In this document: in pieces, positions 23,635 through 30,276 of the stretch
Position numbering within the stretch: the stretch's first letter is position 1
How the letters are laid out: the number at the start of each line of letters is the position of its first letter
IMG/VR virus record: IMGVR_UViG_3300030339_000075
Location: 1-45,745 of that record
DNA length: 45,745 nt
Reading direction: 5' to 3' (one strand)
From: a virus
Program-made: the position numbers and the translations under genes
The notes under the pieces: model-generated
Told to the model about the DNA's origin: nothing
Database searches by the model: none
Seen by the model: only the letters and a program-made list of their open reading frames with translations

Positions 23635-24201
23635 ATGGACAAATACGGCGAAGTGGAAAGCAAACTAATCGAATCCTATGAAATGTACGGCGACTTTACA
23701 GAGTTCGCCGCCATCCTTCGTGAGTCCTTACCCCAGGCCGAGGCGAGCGGGGAGCTGGACGAAGCATGGCGTCACTACCACTACGAGCCCTTTGTAGGCG
23801 ATCCGCTAAATCCCGACGATAAGGAGCGAGTACGCCGCCACGGCGAGGCGTGTAAGAAGGCGTTTCGGGCCGGATTCCTCGCCGCCCGACCCGCGCCGAG
23901 CGGGGGGCTGGGCGTTCCGCCTTGTCCATTCACCGAGAAAACACCGCTAGACGGCAAGAAATGGTGCACTATCGAAGGACATTGCATGGATTGCCATTGG
24001 GGAGCGCATGAGCCTTTTGAAGCCGCCCGCCCCGCGCCGACCGCAGAGAAGAGGCTCAGGGAGGCGCTAAACAGAATAGAGGATCTAGCGGAAGATGTCT
24101 CACCAAATTCTACATTACCTAGTGACAAAGCCTATCTGTATTGTGCTCATCTGGCGCATGACGCCCTCCTCGCCCACGAAGCGCCGAAGGAAGGGGTATA
24201 A
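23635..24201 (+). CDS. hypothetical protein with GC-rich AARPAP repeats
   Basis: A 188-residue protein of unknown function. It contains RAGFLAARPAPSGG and, 47 residues later, FEAARPAPTAEK; the DNA under these (23881-23900 and 24022-24040) is nearly identical and very GC-rich compared with the AT-rich surroundings. Between the two are Cys/His-rich segments (PPCPFTEKT, CTIEGHCMDCHWGAH) that may bind zinc. The start may be ATG 23635 or GTG 23626. The rest is acidic and helical. The composition and the internal repeats suggest recent insertion or expansion. The stop overlaps the next ATG by one base. Confidence 0.6.
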   Translation: MDKYGEVESKLIESYEMYGDFTEFAAILRESLPQAEASGELDEAWRHYHYEPFVGDPLNPDDKERVRRHGEACKKAFRAGFLAARPAPSGGLGVPPCPFTEKTPLDGKKWCTIEGHCMDCHWGAHEPFEAARPAPTAEKRLREALNRIEDLAEDVSPNSTLPSDKAYLYCAHLAHDALLAHEAPKEGV

Positions 24202-24527
24202 TGCAGATACCAGAATCATTTCAATTGCATGGGCAAATTTATCACGTTAAGCACGACCCCACTCTTACTAATAGAACTGATAATAGGGGAGAAACTAAGC
24301 CCCGAACTAATGAAATTATTCTACAGATAAACACGGAAACTGTACCTATTCCCCAATCTCTAGTGGAGCAAACCTTTTGCCATGAGCTAATGCACTGTCT
24401 ACTGATTCATGCTGAGAGTAAAATGGGGGATGATGAGAAGTTTGTTAATCTGATGGGTAATTTATTGCATCAAGCCTGGACGACTATGTCTTATCCTAAG
24501 AAGAAGGGGGTAAATAATGTATCTTGA
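24201..24527 (+). CDS. small zinc metalloprotease-like protein (HExxH)
   Basis: A 108-residue protein with the zincin motif HELMH (residues 61-65) in FCHELMHCLLIHAE, in the manner of phage ImmA/IrrE- or SprT-type minimal metalloproteases. It has no membrane segment or signal. The N-terminal part is beta-rich, containing HGQIYHVKHDPTL. It is distinct from the SprT-like protein at 854. The substrate is unknown; such proteins can cleave repressors or other host regulators, but nothing here indicates that. It overlaps the next small gene by 11 bases. Confidence 0.65.
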   Translation: MQIPESFQLHGQIYHVKHDPTLTNRTDNRGETKPRTNEIILQINTETVPIPQSLVEQTFCHELMHCLLIHAESKMGDDEKFVNLMGNLLHQAWTTMSYPKKKGVNNVS

Positions 24528-24681
24528 TCTAGGATGGTATAAGGGAGAACGGTGGACAGTTTTCGGATTTACTTTCATGGAATTTACTAGCAAAGATTTC
24601 TTTATTCTATTTAATATTTCCATCGCTAAGTTCCGATTTGGTATCAGTTGGGATATTCGTAAAACAGAATTAAAGCGGTAG
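24517..24681 (+). CDS. hypothetical aromatic-rich protein (54 aa)
   Basis: A 54-residue reading frame, the last on the plus strand before the convergent terminator. It is rich in Phe, Trp, Ile and Lys (GWYKGERWTVFGFTF, KDFFILFNISIAKF). A GAAGAAGGGGG sequence upstream may serve as ribosome site. In composition it recalls the small protein at 19465-19650, but no clear alignment is visible. There is no known family. It is accepted because it is packed against the upstream gene and followed by a terminator. Confidence 0.5.
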   Translation: MYLDLGWYKGERWTVFGFTFMEFTSKDFFILFNISIAKFRFGISWDIRKTELKR

Positions 24682-24701
24682 AAGCACCCTTCTGAAGGGA
24701 A

Positions 24702-24765
24702 TTGCACCCTTCCTGCCTTACCTGATCTTTACGATTGGCATGAGGTAGCGAAGGGTGCAATTTTT
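24702..24765 (+). terminator. hairpin terminator between the convergent arms
   Basis: TTGCACCCTTC at 24702-24712 pairs perfectly with GAAGGGTGCAA at 24750-24760, followed by TTTTT at 24761-24765. An inner TACCT/AGGTA pair (24719-24723, 24743-24747) can stack in the loop. It ends the plus-strand arm; the stem could also stall minus-strand transcription, although its T-run on that side is poor. Confidence 0.75.
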
Positions 24766-25279
24766 ACCACCAATGCAGAACTTTATTGCCTACAAGATAT
24801 CCGCCTAAACCTACAGCAATACCACCAAACACATAGGTAGTGTTACGGTAAAGATTTAATGAGAGTTTTAATTTGCTCAAGTCCTTCGCTGACTCCTTGT
24901 AGAGTCGTTCCTGTTCCGCTAAGTCCTTCCGAGATTGTTCCAAGTCCTGTTTGGATAGCGCCAAATCTATTTCTAGCTTCTTCAAGTTGTCGTTGATGTT
25001 CTGTATTTCCATCTCGGATTTGCTGTTCGAGTCGGCCAGTTCCTTTTTGTAGTTCTCCAACTGTACCTGATAATCTTGTATTTGTTTCGATAAGTCGGAA
25101 ATTTGCTTGTTGTATCCCTGTATTGAGAATTGTTCCTGCGACAATATTAGCTGATAATTCGTCAATTTTTCGATTATTTGATCCTTGGATGACTGCGAAT
25201 ACAATGATGGCACCAAGAATAAGGCTAACACCACCGACAATAATATACCATTTAATCTTCTTCCATAGTTCTTGCACAT
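24764..25279 (-). CDS. coiled-coil membrane protein with signal-like N-terminus (frame A of an overlapping pair)
   Basis: A 171-residue protein starting ATG at 25279. The first 29 residues look like a signal peptide or anchor (basic start, then LLSVVLALFLVPSLY). Residues about 33-145 are a Lys/Glu/Gln-rich coiled-coil, and the end TYVFGGIAVGLGGYLVGNK is a membrane segment. It shares its ribosome site AAGGAG with a second frame that starts two bases downstream (GTG at 25277) and lies entirely inside it. Neighbours are a holin-like gene upstream. A spanin-like lysis role is possible, but no lipobox Cys is present. No family is recognised. Confidence 0.6.
   Translation of the reverse strand: MCKNYGRRLNGILLSVVLALFLVPSLYSQSSKDQIIEKLTNYQLILSQEQFSIQGYNKQISDLSKQIQDYQVQLENYKKELADSNSKSEMEIQNINDNLKKLEIDLALSKQDLEQSRKDLAEQERLYKESAKDLSKLKLSLNLYRNTTYVFGGIAVGLGGYLVGNKVLHWW
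24843..25277 (-). CDS. embedded N-anchored coiled-coil protein, i-spanin-like (frame B of the pair)
   Basis: A 144-residue frame starting GTG at 25277, overlapping the ATG of the 171-residue protein (ATGTG). It has a short amphipathic start, one strong transmembrane helix (YIIVGGVSLILGAIIVF, about 11-27) and a long hydrophilic helical domain (segments EQQIRDGNTEHQRQLEEARN and EGLEQIKTLIKSLP). This N-anchor plus periplasmic coil layout is like an inner-membrane spanin. Either frame could be an artefact, but both have membrane and coil features and a suitable distance to the same ribosome site. Lambda Rz/Rz1 is a known precedent for nested spanins. Confidence 0.55.
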   Translation of the reverse strand: MQELWKKIKWYIIVGGVSLILGAIIVFAVIQGSNNRKIDELSANIVAGTILNTGIQQANFRLIETNTRLSGTVGELQKGTGRLEQQIRDGNTEHQRQLEEARNRFGAIQTGLGTISEGLSGTGTTLQGVSEGLEQIKTLIKSLP

Positions 25280-25288
25280 TTACACTCC

Positions 25289-25573
25289 TTATGATTCGTA
25301 ATGGATATCAGATGATGGAATGGATTTAGGCTGAAAGCCTTCAACTAAACCAAGCCCAAGTAAAGCCGCTCCTGCTGTAAGCACCCCGTCTGCTGCTCCA
25401 AGTGCCAAAGAAAGCCTTGTAGCTGCTTCTGCTACAGGTATGAGGGAAGTTAGAGCTAAGAGAGCAAAGGCCAGCTTCATAGCCAACCCTAGCATCATAG
25501 AGATAGAGCCCCAAAGACGTTTAGAACTGTTATCCCCATTAGCATCTTTAAAAAAGCCTATAGGTTCAGACAT
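25289..25573 (-). CDS. holin-like membrane protein
   Basis: A 94-residue protein with a charged N-terminus containing KDANGDNSSKRLWG, followed by two hydrophobic segments (ISMMLGLAMKLAFALLALTS, about residues 24-43, and DGVLTAGAALLGLGLVE, about 62-78) and a polar tail. The FF-x-D-x-NGD-x-SSKRL-x-G start is seen on small phage membrane proteins often annotated as holins. Size and two-helix topology fit a holin, and the gene precedes the spanin-like pair by 9 bases. An AAGGAGG site precedes the ATG. Holin function is inferred from topology and location only. Confidence 0.55.
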   Translation of the reverse strand: MSEPIGFFKDANGDNSSKRLWGSISMMLGLAMKLAFALLALTSLIPVAEAATRLSLALGAADGVLTAGAALLGLGLVEGFQPKSIPSSDIHYES

Positions 25574-25582
25574 ATAACCTCC

Positions 25583-26569
25583 TTAACAACCATTCCTTAA
25601 TTTTGCATATTCCAAAGCATCCTCAAGGCAAGGATAGGGAATAAATCGGTGCTGTTGCGTATCCAATACTATAGCACCGTCCTTACTGGACGAAAAATAA
25701 GAAAACCACCGTTTAGCATACCCATCATTTGTCTTTAAGCTGCCTATTACCATAAATAACTGAAACACGCCTCGTTCAAAGGTGTACTCATATGCGGCAT
25801 CGTGGATGTGCCCTGCAATATAAATGTCTGCATCAGGGATATCCCTGCGAGCAAGTTGTTTCAATCCATGTGTTTTATTAAAACTTGAATTGTACCGTGT
25901 GGTATGTGTGGACACAATCTTATACTTTTGGTCATTAAGTTGGAGGCTACACACACCAATGCCATTAAAATAGACAATATTTCGATTGAGTATATTTTTT
26001 ACTGCACTACGAGCAGATACCTTTTCCTCAAATTCTTGTGTATGATTGCCCCAGCCGGAAAACAAAATCTTATCTTTAATCTCCATTAACCATGATAAAA
26101 GAAACTCATCCTGTTCTTCGGGAGAGATAATCTGAGAAAGCATAGGAAGTTGATTCTTAAAAGAGATAAAATTATCTGTTTCATCTCCTGTCAGGCTAAT
26201 GTACAAATAGGGAATGGTTTTAATAGCGTCTGTTAATTCTATCAAACGTCCATAATCAGTTCCAATGTTTCCGATGTGACTGTCCCCTAATGGTTTATAC
26301 ACAAGACACGGAAACTCTGTCTTAATCGTAATACTAGCAGAATCTTGTGACCAGGACGCCTTTTCGTGGAGACGTTGTCGTTCCTGCATATTAGGAACCC
26401 ATTCTCTCCAATTAAATATCCCGATCTTTTTGTCCGCCATTTTATTAGCGTATTGCATATAGCGTTTAAGGGTTTTTCTTTGCAAATTCAAATCTGCACA
26501 AGCCTTATCCTCTCCGTACTGTTCTATGTATTTTATGACTTCCGCTGTTCTTTCTTTTCCTGCTGGCAT
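25583..26569 (-). CDS. metallophosphoesterase with N-terminal helix-turn-helix
   Basis: A 328-residue protein. Residues about 1-45 look like a helix-turn-helix (TAEVIKYIEQYGEDKACADL...LKRYM). The rest is a calcineurin-like phosphoesterase with all metal motifs: LGDSHIGN (about 94-101), TGDETDN, GNHTQEF, VSTHTTRYN and AGHIHDA. Such HTH-phosphoesterase fusions occur in phages next to late genes; their substrate is not known to me. It could be a DNA nuclease or a nucleotide phosphodiesterase. It is preceded by a promoter-like sequence at 26598-26627 and a GGAGAT site, so it heads the transcript that runs into the lysis genes. Confidence 0.75.
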   Translation of the reverse strand: MPAGKERTAEVIKYIEQYGEDKACADLNLQRKTLKRYMQYANKMADKKIGIFNWREWVPNMQERQRLHEKASWSQDSASITIKTEFPCLVYKPLGDSHIGNIGTDYGRLIELTDAIKTIPYLYISLTGDETDNFISFKNQLPMLSQIISPEEQDEFLLSWLMEIKDKILFSGWGNHTQEFEEKVSARSAVKNILNRNIVYFNGIGVCSLQLNDQKYKIVSTHTTRYNSSFNKTHGLKQLARRDIPDADIYIAGHIHDAAYEYTFERGVFQLFMVIGSLKTNDGYAKRWFSYFSSSKDGAIVLDTQQHRFIPYPCLEDALEYAKLRNGC

Positions 26570-26597
26570 TGTATCTCCTACATTGGAAAGATAGTGT

Positions 26598-26627
26598 AGT
26601 ATATACCTATATATAGTAAAAAGTCAA
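26598..26627 (-). promoter_or_regulatory. minus-strand promoter upstream of the phosphoesterase/lysis genes
   Basis: Read on the minus strand: TTGACT (26627-26622), spacer 18, TATACT (26603-26598). About 30 bases later the phosphoesterase ATG follows at 26569. The -35 lies in one arm of a 9-bp inverted repeat (26622-26630 with 26655-26663). Confidence 0.6.
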
Positions 26628-26663
26628 TACCACAACAGCACTTAGGCCATCATAGTATTGACT
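26622..26663. repeat. 9-bp inverted repeat holding two divergent -35 boxes
   Basis: AGTCAATAC at 26622-26630 and its exact reverse complement GTATTGACT at 26655-26663, 24 bases between. Each arm includes a TTGACT hexamer pointing outward. It could be a shared regulator site or simply two similar promoters back to back. The surrounding 180-base gap (26570-26750) has no convincing gene. Confidence 0.6.
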
Positions 26664-26687
26664 CAATCCTTATTCTAGTACTATACA
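26658..26687 (+). promoter_or_regulatory. plus-strand promoter pointing into the minus-strand late genes
   Basis: TTGACT at 26658-26663, spacer 18, TATACA at 26682-26687. A transcript would start near 26694 and run antisense to the gene at 26751-27053 and beyond. Only a 19-codon frame (26709-26768) without a ribosome site lies downstream, so a small or antisense RNA is the likelier product, if any. Confidence 0.45.
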
Positions 26688-26750
26688 CTCATGGAAAATC
26701 GTAGATAAATGAGCAAGCGAGCAAACTACGGAATATTAGATACATGGCAA

Positions 26751-27053
26751 CTACCCACTGGTCCCTGAAGGAATAATACCCGGAGAATAAACCCATACGG
26801 TTTTAGGCGTCCCAATGTTTCTAATCTCACCACTGGAAGCCATAACCCTAGGCCAGAAATGATAATTGCCCGATTGTGTAGGTGTCAGCGTTGCCGTACA
26901 TGCTCCCGTGGTAGGATTAACTATTATCGCGGTTAATGGGACAATAATTTTATCAGCAGTACGCCAATAATCCAAATAAACAGAATCTCCCGAAGTTATT
27001 GCGCCGATTGTGAACGTTAATGTTTTCGGAACCCCTATATACCAATCACTCAT
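26751..27053 (-). CDS. beta-rich hypothetical virion protein (100 aa)
   Basis: A 100-residue protein, Thr/Gly/Val/Ile-rich and probably a beta-sandwich (TLTFTIGAITSGDSVYLDYW, IVNPTTGACTATLTPTQSG). It is the last gene of the tail-fibre cluster in the minus-strand order. The pattern is similar to small Ig-like or baseplate N-domain proteins of phages, but no family can be named. The gap to the upstream gene is only 8 bases, indicating co-transcription. Its role in the adsorption apparatus is inferred from position. Confidence 0.5.
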   Translation of the reverse strand: MSDWYIGVPKTLTFTIGAITSGDSVYLDYWRTADKIIVPLTAIIVNPTTGACTATLTPTQSGNYHFWPRVMASSGEIRNIGTPKTVWVYSPGIIPSGTSG

Positions 27054-27061
27054 AGCGACTC

Positions 27062-28291
27062 CTAAGCGTATACGCCAAGATTAAGAACATTCAATAAGTT
27101 GTATGCGCCAAGCAAGACAGTGCCACTAATATCATACGCCCCTAGATAAAGTTGATTGCTCTCAATGATAGAGATGGAATCGCCGGCAATGGCTGATTCT
27201 ATAACAAAAACATAATACTCAACACTCCCTACAACGTAGTCCTGAGCGTTTGCGGCCTCTATTACTATGCACTCGCCGGGGCCTGCATATGTTTCGCTTA
27301 TTATGTCTAGCGCAATTAAATCTTCTATTATTTCGACGCTATTGTTTGTGGTTTCGCTTATTATGTCTAGCGCAATTAAATCTTCTATTATTTCGACGCT
27401 ATTGTTTGTGGTTTCGCTTATGGTCTCAGTAGCAGATGCGGCCTCGGAGATGGCCACGGTTGTTCCCGCGCCGTCATCAAAGTCTAAGCCCTGGTAAAGC
27501 GTGCCCGATGTGGTTAAATTGCGCCCGTTCCCCGAACGATCCGTAAGCACAGCGGCCCCGGCGTCCCAATTGAGCGGATAGTCACCCCACATCGTAGCGT
27601 CGGGGCTGAAATTGAGCGCCATCGCATTGATGTCGCTGATCGACGGCTCAGTAGCTAGTGACTTTATCTTCGCGTCGATCACGTTCCCGTCGTTTGTCCC
27701 GTCGCCCGATGTCGTTTGCCCAATTTGGAAAAACGCCAACGAATCGGGAGTCCACGCATTAGCCGCCGCCTGAGTCCAGCCTGCATTAGCTACTAGATCG
27801 GCTCGAAGCTGTGTAAATGTCTTAGTATCGTCTCCTGTTTTAATCGGAGTCCCAGCAAGCCCAAACTTAAGCCACTGGCGCATAATGATGCGAGAGTTGG
27901 CTGCGTCTAAAATTAGTTGGCACGCACAATATTTCCATCCAGTACACTCAGCCTCGGTTAACGCTTTGTCGGACTCGTACCAGTCGTAGTCGGCTATGTA
28001 GTCGGACCCACCTAACTCCGCGTTGGCGTAGGCTGACGCATTAGCGTTGTAATAGATTTGCGAATGATCTTGGGTTATATTAAGGTTATCTATGATCCAT
28101 TTAACGGACCAATTGCCCCCCCCGGTAGCAAACGTCGTAAAATTAACGTGATAGATTGGGTAGGTTCCAATATCGATATTTGCTTTAGCCCATACTCCAA
28201 ACAATACAGCGTTTCCGGGCACAGATGATCGTTGAGGGTAGTCCAGAGTCCATGCGCCGGCGTTTATTTTTATCGATGGTTTTATTGCCAT
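27062..28291 (-). CDS. LamG-like adsorption or tail-fibre protein with tandem repeat
   Basis: A 409-residue protein. The first 250 residues fit a concanavalin/LamG-type lectin domain (VLFGVWAKANIDIGTYPIYH, MNALN-like INAMALNFSP, WDAGAAVLTDRSGNGRNLT). Residues about 285-335 consist of repeats of ISETTNNSVEIIEDLIALDI, encoded by a perfect 60-bp tandem duplication. The C-terminal end has short GAYDISGTVLLGAYNLL repeats. Such proteins usually bind surface glycans. It is likely a receptor-binding or fibre component; no enzymatic motif is seen. DNA here is richer in CpG than the tape-measure gene. Confidence 0.6.
   Translation of the reverse strand: MAIKPSIKINAGAWTLDYPQRSSVPGNAVLFGVWAKANIDIGTYPIYHVNFTTFATGGGNWSVKWIIDNLNITQDHSQIYYNANASAYANAELGGSDYIADYDWYESDKALTEAECTGWKYCACQLILDAANSRIIMRQWLKFGLAGTPIKTGDDTKTFTQLRADLVANAGWTQAAANAWTPDSLAFFQIGQTTSGDGTNDGNVIDAKIKSLATEPSISDINAMALNFSPDATMWGDYPLNWDAGAAVLTDRSGNGRNLTTSGTLYQGLDFDDGAGTTVAISEAASATETISETTNNSVEIIEDLIALDIISETTNNSVEIIEDLIALDIISETYAGPGECIVIEAANAQDYVVGSVEYYVFVIESAIAGDSISIIESNQLYLGAYDISGTVLLGAYNLLNVLNLGVYA
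27291..27420. repeat. perfect 60-bp direct tandem duplication
   Basis: Bases 27301-27360 and 27361-27420 are identical over all 60 positions, and the ten bases before (27291-27300) match the unit's end. It is in frame and adds 20 residues per copy to the lectin-like protein. Copy number could vary by slippage or recombination. Confidence 0.95.
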
Positions 28292-28320
28292 ACACTAATG
28301 ACCCCGCCGACAGTCTATCT

Positions 28321-28899
28321 TTATAGGCTTGCGGTATAAGATACGTTGAGCGTACCACCGGCGCTGACGGCTTGCGGAACCGAAAAGGCTGAAGCGCTAT
28401 ACAGCGTACCAGCCGTCGAACCAATAGTAGAAACAGCGCCAGTCCCGTACACAAGAAAAGCACCCTGAACCGTTCCGCCCGTAGCTCCGATAGTAAAGGC
28501 CCGCGCAGTAGTTAGCGATTTAGCCCCAGCCGCCGCCGCTGCCCATCCGGCGTTCGTGGTAAGTCTCGCGGTAAGCAAAGGATAATTAACGCCGGAACCA
28601 GCCTCAAGCCAACCAGCATGTGAAGCCATGGTATCAGCCGCCGCAACCGCGCTAAAACTAACGCTCGAAATAAGTCCTAGGAACGGGCCTGTAGCCGAGT
28701 ACGTTGAACCGGCAAGGAACGTATCAAGAGCTAGGTTTTTACCTACCGTAGTGACCACATTATCAAGTTCCTCTTCCCACTCGGTTATACCGTCTCGATT
28801 AACAAACGAAAACTTATACCGCCCGTGGGCCTCGGTTTTCTCATAAAGTCCGGGGTAAGCAACCGCAAAAACAGAGTCAAGAGTATTGCATTTCTCCAT
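28321..28899 (-). CDS. hypothetical tail-region protein (192 aa)
   Basis: A 192-residue protein of a widespread phage type in the tail/fibre region. The N-terminus has YKFSFVNRDGITEWEEELDN, then VVTTVGKNLALDTFLAGSTY, GPFLGLISSVSFSAVAAADT, and a Gly/Ala/Thr-rich beta part with TARLTTNAGWAAAA and GAFLVYGTGAVSTIG. The VGKNL-x-LDT-x-LAGS box is common to this group; its function is not known to me, though it is usually found beside fibre or capsid-decoration genes. AGGAGAATATT precedes the ATG. It is preceded by two tiny reading frames and a promoter. Confidence 0.55.
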   Translation of the reverse strand: MEKCNTLDSVFAVAYPGLYEKTEAHGRYKFSFVNRDGITEWEEELDNVVTTVGKNLALDTFLAGSTYSATGPFLGLISSVSFSAVAAADTMASHAGWLEAGSGVNYPLLTARLTTNAGWAAAAAGAKSLTTARAFTIGATGGTVQGAFLVYGTGAVSTIGSTAGTLYSASAFSVPQAVSAGGTLNVSYTASL

Positions 28900-28947
28900 A
28901 ATATTCTCCTATTAGTTAGAAAAAGTTTCGAGCCTTATTGAGCACAA

Positions 28948-28989
28948 TTAAAAATCTAGTTGGCCTGGGGATTGATCTATACTAGCCAT
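28948..28989 (-). CDS. possible 13-residue peptide (tiny ORF 2)
   Basis: ATG at 28989, peptide MASIDQSPGQLDF, stop at 28948. It follows tiny ORF 1 by two bases, whose end GAGGAATAG could act as ribosome site. It may be a leader peptide for the tail-region gene or simply chance. Confidence 0.25.
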   Translation of the reverse strand: MASIDQSPGQLDF

Positions 28990-28991
28990 TT

Positions 28992-29030
28992 CTATTCCTC
29001 ACTATCTTCAAGTGCTAAAACTACTGCCAT
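28992..29030 (-). CDS. possible 12-residue peptide (tiny ORF 1)
   Basis: ATG at 29030, peptide MAVVLALEDSEE, stop at 28992. A perfect TAGGAGGA ribosome site precedes it at normal distance, and a promoter lies at 29053-29082. The strong ribosome site is the main reason to list it. Confidence 0.35.
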   Translation of the reverse strand: MAVVLALEDSEE

Positions 29031-29052
29031 CAATTCCTCCTATATAGATATC

Positions 29053-29082
29053 ACTATATATGAATAAGTCTATGTTTGTCAA
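29053..29082 (-). promoter_or_regulatory. minus-strand promoter before the tail-region genes
   Basis: TTGACA (29082-29077), spacer 18, TATAGT (29058-29053), read on the minus strand just after the stop of the peptidase-like gene at 29086. It would add transcription to 28899-26751. Confidence 0.6.
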
Positions 29083-29085
29083 GCC

Positions 29086-29562
29086 CTAAGAAAGTATATG
29101 AAAAATGCGCAATCCATCCTCTTTGGGGGCGCCTTCTCTTACTGTCCTAGAACCACCCATAATGGGGTCAAATTCTACAGGTTTAACAGTTCCTACAACA
29201 AAATGGGTGAATTTAGTGTTAGGATTGAACCAGGCACATATAGAATAACAATGAGGATCAAGTATTTTTACAGGAGAAAAGTGTCCAGGTATGCATTCTA
29301 TATCTAACCCTAAAATATCGCATAGCCCATTCCAGTCCTGTATTTCACATTCTCCAACATCATCCATATCTCCATCTAGGTTCAAATCACCAGTTATAAT
29401 CTTTTTTGAGATAGCTGATTTCCATACATCCATCAATTCCCTAGCAGTCCAAGGTTTATTCATATATTTTTCTCTATAGTATGCTAAAGAAAGCATTGCA
29501 CATCCATAATGCCATAATTCAGGGCAAAACCTTTGGATAGAGGAGTCATTCTGATATATCAT
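29086..29562 (-). CDS. DUF261-like papain-fold peptidase, candidate endolysin
   Basis: A 158-residue protein that fits a cysteine-peptidase-like (C39/DUF261) fold: the N-terminal YGCAMLSLAYY carries a candidate catalytic Cys21, FTHFVVG (His near 119) the His, and EFDPIMGGSRTV the Asp. The segment DLNLDGDMDD resembles a calcium-binding EF-type loop. The family name is from memory. Proteins of this kind are found in phage and spirochaete elements. Near a holin-like gene and spanin-like genes it is the only candidate cell-wall hydrolase in the window, so an endolysin role is proposed but not shown. Confidence 0.5.
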   Translation of the reverse strand: MIYQNDSSIQRFCPELWHYGCAMLSLAYYREKYMNKPWTARELMDVWKSAISKKIITGDLNLDGDMDDVGECEIQDWNGLCDILGLDIECIPGHFSPVKILDPHCYSICAWFNPNTKFTHFVVGTVKPVEFDPIMGGSRTVREGAPKEDGLRIFHILS

Positions 29563-29586
29563 CTAATTCTCCCAAATATATTCATG

Positions 29587-30144
29587 TTAACCTCCTGCTA
29601 CCTTTGTTAATTTCCACGTTATATAAGCATTAGCAGCGGTAAGCCCCAAAGCTCCTGCCACTCCCGCTATCCATTTCCACGCCGCTATCGCCTTCTTCCC
29701 AGGCTGTTTTTGTAATTCTTTTACATAATTACTGATTTCATCATAATTAGATACCTTATCATCCAGATGCTTCATGCTATCCTTAATAGTGGGCAAATCT
29801 GCAATCTTAGATTCCATACTTTCAATCTTGAAATGGTTTGTCTGTTCCTTTTCTTCTTGCAATACTAACCGATTATTCAGATCATCAAAATGGCTCTTTA
29901 ACCTCGCCTCAGTCAATTCCAACATCTTGGTGAATAGAATGCCGCTTTTTTCTGATGTAGCTTCCACCGCTTCTAGCATCTCAAAATGCTCTGCTTTTCT
30001 ATTTGATTTTATCTCTTGTAAGAACAATTCTTGTTGTTTGGTCATGCTAGCTAATTGCGCATCTAGCCCCTTTACGTGATTATATATTGCCACACCTGTC
30101 TTATAGTCCAGTTCTTGAATGGGTTCTATAGGCTCAAACGCCAT
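29587..30144 (-). CDS. coiled-coil protein with C-terminal membrane anchor
   Basis: A 185-residue protein. Residues about 25-150 are predicted coiled-coil (LDAQLASMTKQQELFLQEIK, MLELTEARLKSHFDDLNNRL, IADLPTIKDSMKHLDDKV). A C-terminal transmembrane helix lies in WIAGVAGALGLTAANAYI. A GGGAGG site precedes the ATG. The arrangement recalls small tail-linked or lysis membrane proteins; in some phages such coil plus anchor proteins are spanin- or holin-like. No family is recognised. It is placed directly after the tail hub gene in transcription order. Confidence 0.55.
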   Translation of the reverse strand: MAFEPIEPIQELDYKTGVAIYNHVKGLDAQLASMTKQQELFLQEIKSNRKAEHFEMLEAVEATSEKSGILFTKMLELTEARLKSHFDDLNNRLVLQEEKEQTNHFKIESMESKIADLPTIKDSMKHLDDKVSNYDEISNYVKELQKQPGKKAIAAWKWIAGVAGALGLTAANAYITWKLTKVAGG

Positions 30145-30147
30145 ATC

Positions 30148-30276
30148 TTACCTCCCATTCTCAAAATGGGCGTCTATATCGGTTTTGAAGTCATTCAAGA
30201 TGTCCCCCACTTGTTTAGAAGTGTCCCGCTCTATTTGAAGTTTTATATATGTGTCATGTTCTGATAATTCATCCAT
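30148..30276 (-). CDS. hypothetical protein (42 aa)
   Basis: A 42-residue reading frame, ATG at 30276, preceded by GGGGGGGGAAG. It is hydrophilic (DELSEHDTYIKLQIERDTSK) and ends in FENGR, with a GGGAGG that serves the following gene's start. No family is recognised. It fills the gap between the coil/anchor gene and the tail hub gene. Confidence 0.45.
   Translation of the reverse strand: MDELSEHDTYIKLQIERDTSKQVGDILNDFKTDIDAHFENGR

Noticed and set aside
26709-26768. 19-codon plus-strand frame after the rightward promoter
   Set aside because: No ribosome site and it runs into an antisense position; not listed as a gene.
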